In this document: one piece after another, positions 62,118-64,000 of the stretch
Layout of the letters: each line of letters starts with the position of its first letter
How positions within the stretch are numbered: position 1 is the first letter of the stretch
DNA from: Thermococcus barossii
GTDB taxonomy: Archaea; Methanobacteriota_B; Thermococci; Thermococcales; Thermococcaceae
NCBI RefSeq assembly: GCF_002214465.1
Contig: NZ_CP015101.1
Location: 875,013-939,012, forward strand
Direction of reading: 5' to 3'
Length of the DNA stretch: 64,000 nt
Program-made: the position numbers and the translations under genes
Notes under the pieces: generated by a model
Told to the model about the DNA's origin: nothing
Seen by the model: the letters and a program-made list of their open reading frames with translations, nothing else
Databases searched by the model: none

Positions 62118-62400
62118 GGAGATACTGGAGCTGCTCCGGGAGGTGAAGAACCCCTTCACGGAGATGGACATAGTCAGCGAGGGCCTCGTGACCAAGGTCG
62201 TGGTTGAGGAGGAGACCACGATAATATACGTCGCCTTCGCGAGGAGCACCCCTCAGACTCCCTTTTCCATGGCCGTCAACTGGCCCCTGCAGGCGAGGAT
62301 AATCAGGGACATGGTAAAGGTTTTAGAGGACAAGCTGGGATACTTTGAGATAGTTGATGACATGACGTTGCAGCGGTACTACCCAATTGAGGAGGTCTAA
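62107..62400 (+). CDS. DUF59-like protein without cysteine, ArsA partner
   Basis: A 97-residue DUF59/MIP18-like protein. The family motifs VKNPFTEMDIVSEGLVTKVVV and STPQTPFSMAVN are present, but the catalytic cysteine and all others are missing. TTG 62107 overlaps the ArsA-like gene by 11 bases and GGAGG sits at 62095-62099. In Mrp/ApbC Fe-S proteins, DUF59 and a related ATPase are fused, so this pair may act as a two-protein analogue. Confidence 0.7.
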   Translation: MRAEEILELLREVKNPFTEMDIVSEGLVTKVVVEEETTIIYVAFARSTPQTPFSMAVNWPLQARIIRDMVKVLEDKLGYFEIVDDMTLQRYYPIEEV

Positions 62401-62402
62401 TC

Positions 62403-63059
62403 ATGGAGATAACGTCCGGATTTATCCTTGCGGTAATGGTGCTTGCAGCAATTTCATCGATTCAGTTCTTCAAGGGCAGACAGCTTAACCTCAGGATAAT
62501 GCAGCACTACCTCCGCTCGATAGAAGACATTGTCAAGCCCGAGGACAAGGAGTACGTGTGGCTCGGTGGCTACATCGGTTTCCGCGCCTACTACAAGGTG
62601 AACCGGGACAACATCAAGAAGTTCGAGTACACTCTCACCCTCCTGCCCAGGCAGAGCATTCTCTACTTTCCGATAGCCCTCATCACGAGCAGGCACGACA
62701 AGCTCTACATCGTTGTGAGGCCCTTCAACGATATAAAGCACGAGGCCCACCTCATTCAGAAGGGATACTACCGCATGAAGCCCAAGATAGAGAACGAGGA
62801 CTTCCTGAAGAAAGAAACGATCGAGATAGCCGGCAAAAAGTATGAGGCCCTCTACGAGAAGAGGCGCGACGTTGAGCTGCTCAAGTACCTAATCGAGGGC
62901 ATGTCCAAACCCCAAAACGTCAAGCACGTCTCCCTTACACCGAGCACCAACGTCTTCTACATCCTCATGAAGCCCGAGCCGGACACCATAGAGGAGGACA
63001 TCGAAAAGATAGTCCGCTTCGTCAATGAAAAGCTCAAGGAGAGCCCGTTCTCGTCTTAA
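62403..63059 (+). CDS. Membrane-tethered protein of ArsA operon, unknown
   Basis: A 218-residue protein with one N-terminal hydrophobic segment (FILAVMVLAAISSIQFF) and a large soluble domain rich in lysine and beta strands, without motifs that I recognise. ATG 62403 is 2 bases after the DUF59 stop, so it is the last gene of the CstA-ArsA unit. By context it may anchor the ArsA-like ATPase to the membrane, much as Get1/Get2 receive Get3, but this is only inference. Confidence 0.6.
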   Translation: MEITSGFILAVMVLAAISSIQFFKGRQLNLRIMQHYLRSIEDIVKPEDKEYVWLGGYIGFRAYYKVNRDNIKKFEYTLTLLPRQSILYFPIALITSRHDKLYIVVRPFNDIKHEAHLIQKGYYRMKPKIENEDFLKKETIEIAGKKYEALYEKRRDVELLKYLIEGMSKPQNVKHVSLTPSTNVFYILMKPEPDTIEEDIEKIVRFVNEKLKESPFSS

Positions 63060-63102
63060 CTCTTTTTCCGAAAGCCTTATTTTGTTGAACTCTGAGTTAT
63101 AC

Positions 63103-63387
63103 ATGGTGATACCCTTGGTGGGCATAAGGCTCAAGGTAGGACCAAAGGGACAGATAGTAATCCCCAAGGTCTTCCGAGAGGCCTATGGCATAAAGGAAGG
63201 AGGGGAAGTTATCATAGAACCAAAAGATGAGGGCCTCGTCATAAAAAGGACCCTAACCAGAGAAGAACTGTTGAAAAAACTTAGAGAATACCACAAAAAA
63301 AGGGAAGGAAAAACAGCGAGGCTCGGCGAACTAAAGGGGGTGAGCCTTGAGGACGAGTTCGACGAGGTATGGGGGATTGAGGAATGA
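63103..63387 (+). CDS. VapB-type antitoxin (AbrB/SpoVT fold)
   Basis: A 94-residue protein with an N-terminal swapped-hairpin AbrB domain (LKVGPKGQIVIPKVFREAYGIKEGGEVIIEP) and a charged C-terminal tail that would wrap the toxin. Start could be ATG 63103, or GTG 63118 with GGTGA upstream. It overlaps the PIN toxin gene by 4 bases. It neutralises the toxin and likely represses the pair. Confidence 0.85.
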   Translation: MVIPLVGIRLKVGPKGQIVIPKVFREAYGIKEGGEVIIEPKDEGLVIKRTLTREELLKKLREYHKKREGKTARLGELKGVSLEDEFDEVWGIEE

Positions 63388-63791
63388 AGCTCTTCATCGA
63401 CACCAACCTTTTTGTATACTTAAACTCTGGAATTCCAGAAGACGTCGCTCAAAAACTTGATACGTTCTATGCTGACCTCGCACAAAACCATGAACTCCAC
63501 ACGGACGTTCTAGTTCTTGATGAGTTGGTTCACGTTTCAAAAAGAAAATACGATGTGGCTTACAGGGATACCATCGAGTTCATAGAGGACGTTGTACTCC
63601 CGGTTGTTCAAGTTCTCCCACTGACGCTCTACGATTACCTCACCGCGAGGGAGATTATCCTGAAATACAACCTCCGCCCTTCCGATGCCCTCCACGTGGC
63701 CGCTGTAGAGAACAACGGCCTGCAGGCCATAGTCAGCGAGGACGAGGATTTTGACAGGCTCCCCCTCAAAAGGCTCTGGCTGGGTGGTTGA
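63384..63791 (+). CDS. VapC-type PIN-domain toxin
   Basis: A 135-residue PIN-domain endoribonuclease. The acidic Mg-binding residues are in FIDTNLF (D6), LDELVH (E), [10 protein letters not shown] (D) and SEDEDFD. It would cleave RNA, often tRNA or rRNA, when freed from VapB. The next gene begins 1 base after its stop. Confidence 0.88.
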   Translation: MKLFIDTNLFVYLNSGIPEDVAQKLDTFYADLAQNHELHTDVLVLDELVHVSKRKYDVAYRDTIEFIEDVVLPVVQVLPLTLYDYLTAREIILKYNLRPSDALHVAAVENNGLQAIVSEDEDFDRLPLKRLWLGG

Positions 63792-63792
63792 G

Positions 63793-64000
63793 ATGGAAGT
63801 TTACAAAGCGAAGTTCGGGGAACCGAGGCTCGGCTGGGTGATTCTGGTTCACGGCCTCGGCGAGCACAGCGGAAGGTACGACAGGCTTATTTCAATGCTC
63901 AACGAGGCAGGCTTCGCCGTTTACACCTTCGACTGGCCCGGCCATGGAAAGAGCCCAGGCAAGAGGGGGCACACCAGCGTCGAGGAGGCCATGGAGATAA
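63793..64000 (+). CDS. Alpha/beta hydrolase, partial
   Basis: The first 69 residues of an alpha/beta hydrolase like monoacylglycerol lipase/lysophospholipase. The oxyanion-hole motif [14 protein letters not shown] and [15 protein letters not shown] are visible; the catalytic Ser, Asp and His lie beyond the window edge. ATG 63793 follows GGGTGGTTGAG, directly after vapC. Confidence 0.82.
   Translation, partial: MEVYKAKFGEPRLGWVILVHGLGEHSGRYDRLISMLNEAGFAVYTFDWPGHGKSPGKRGHTSVEEAMEI

Noticed and set aside
1-64000. CRISPR array, tRNA or rRNA genes, insertion sequences
   Set aside because: No regularly spaced repeats, no T-loop or cloverleaf signature in the intergenic regions, and no transposase-like frame or terminal repeats were seen.

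Overview
The window is chromosomal DNA of a hyperthermophilic archaeon of the order Thermococcales, most likely a fairly GC-rich Thermococcus. The evidence is the gene set: transcription factor TFS, archaeal PCNA and GINS51 side by side, superoxide reductase/rubredoxin/rubrerythrin, a Dps-like thioferritin, an archaeal class I FBP aldolase with a Thermococcales glycolytic motif, AlaX, DUF257 and DUF835 proteins. Promoters are archaeal (BRE/TATA boxes), ribosome binding sites are of the GGTGA/GGAGG type, and genes are densely packed with frequent 4-base ATGA/GTGA overlaps. I see no tRNA, rRNA, CRISPR array or insertion sequence.

Layout. 1-2.9 kb: a divergent partial gene, then the TldD/TldE protease pair. 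3-9.2 kb: two MFS transporters and a minus-strand run (sirtuin, DUF3783, HAD phosphatase, ASCH protein, PAP2 phosphatase, small multidrug-export-like membrane protein). 9.3-13.1 kb: an aromatic-type amino acid transporter, serine hydroxymethyltransferase, a possible structured RNA, and an exported Ig-like protein followed by a decayed second copy. 13.1-17.8 kb: TFS, a 57-residue protein, PCNA, GINS51 and a Mo/W-pterin oxidoreductase, then a peroxiredoxin with a duplicated promoter. 17.8-20.8 kb: an ABC-2 exporter with an HTH_10 regulator. 21-24.6 kb: remnants of a copper locus fused by a deletion, a GNAT acetyltransferase, and a Zn/Cd-type P1B ATPase with an ArsR/CadC repressor and a visible operator.

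26.4-42 kb is the most distinctive part: an oxygen-defence and iron-storage island. It holds the superoxide-reductase chain (flavodiiron protein, NADH:rubredoxin oxidoreductase, rubrerythrin, rubredoxin, superoxide reductase), a Fur/PerR-like regulator with palindromic sites, and eight ferritin-like four-helix proteins of different subfamilies (ferritin, rubrerythrin, EncFtn-like, DPSL thioferritin and four short unnamed ones). One of the eight carries a frameshift. Interspersed are two DUF59 proteins, a DUF835 membrane protein, a YedY-like Mo/W enzyme broken by an in-frame TAA, and an ABC exporter with two exported accessory proteins.

42.2-49.9 kb is a complete histidine operon (hisZ-G-D-B-H-A-F-IE-C plus a HAD gene that probably supplies histidinol-phosphatase), preceded by a short open frame with a strong ribosome binding site. 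50-57 kb carries tRNA modification and editing genes (Trm-G10 methyltransferase, AlaX), a DUF257 protein, a large exported protein, an aspartate symporter, biotin ligase and FBP aldolase. 57-63 kb holds a biotin-dependent carboxyltransferase fused to its biotin carrier, then a CstA peptide transporter followed by a tight operon of an 88-residue protein, a cysteine-free ArsA/Get3-like ATPase, a cysteine-free DUF59 protein and a membrane-tethered protein. A VapBC pair and the start of an alpha/beta hydrolase close the window.
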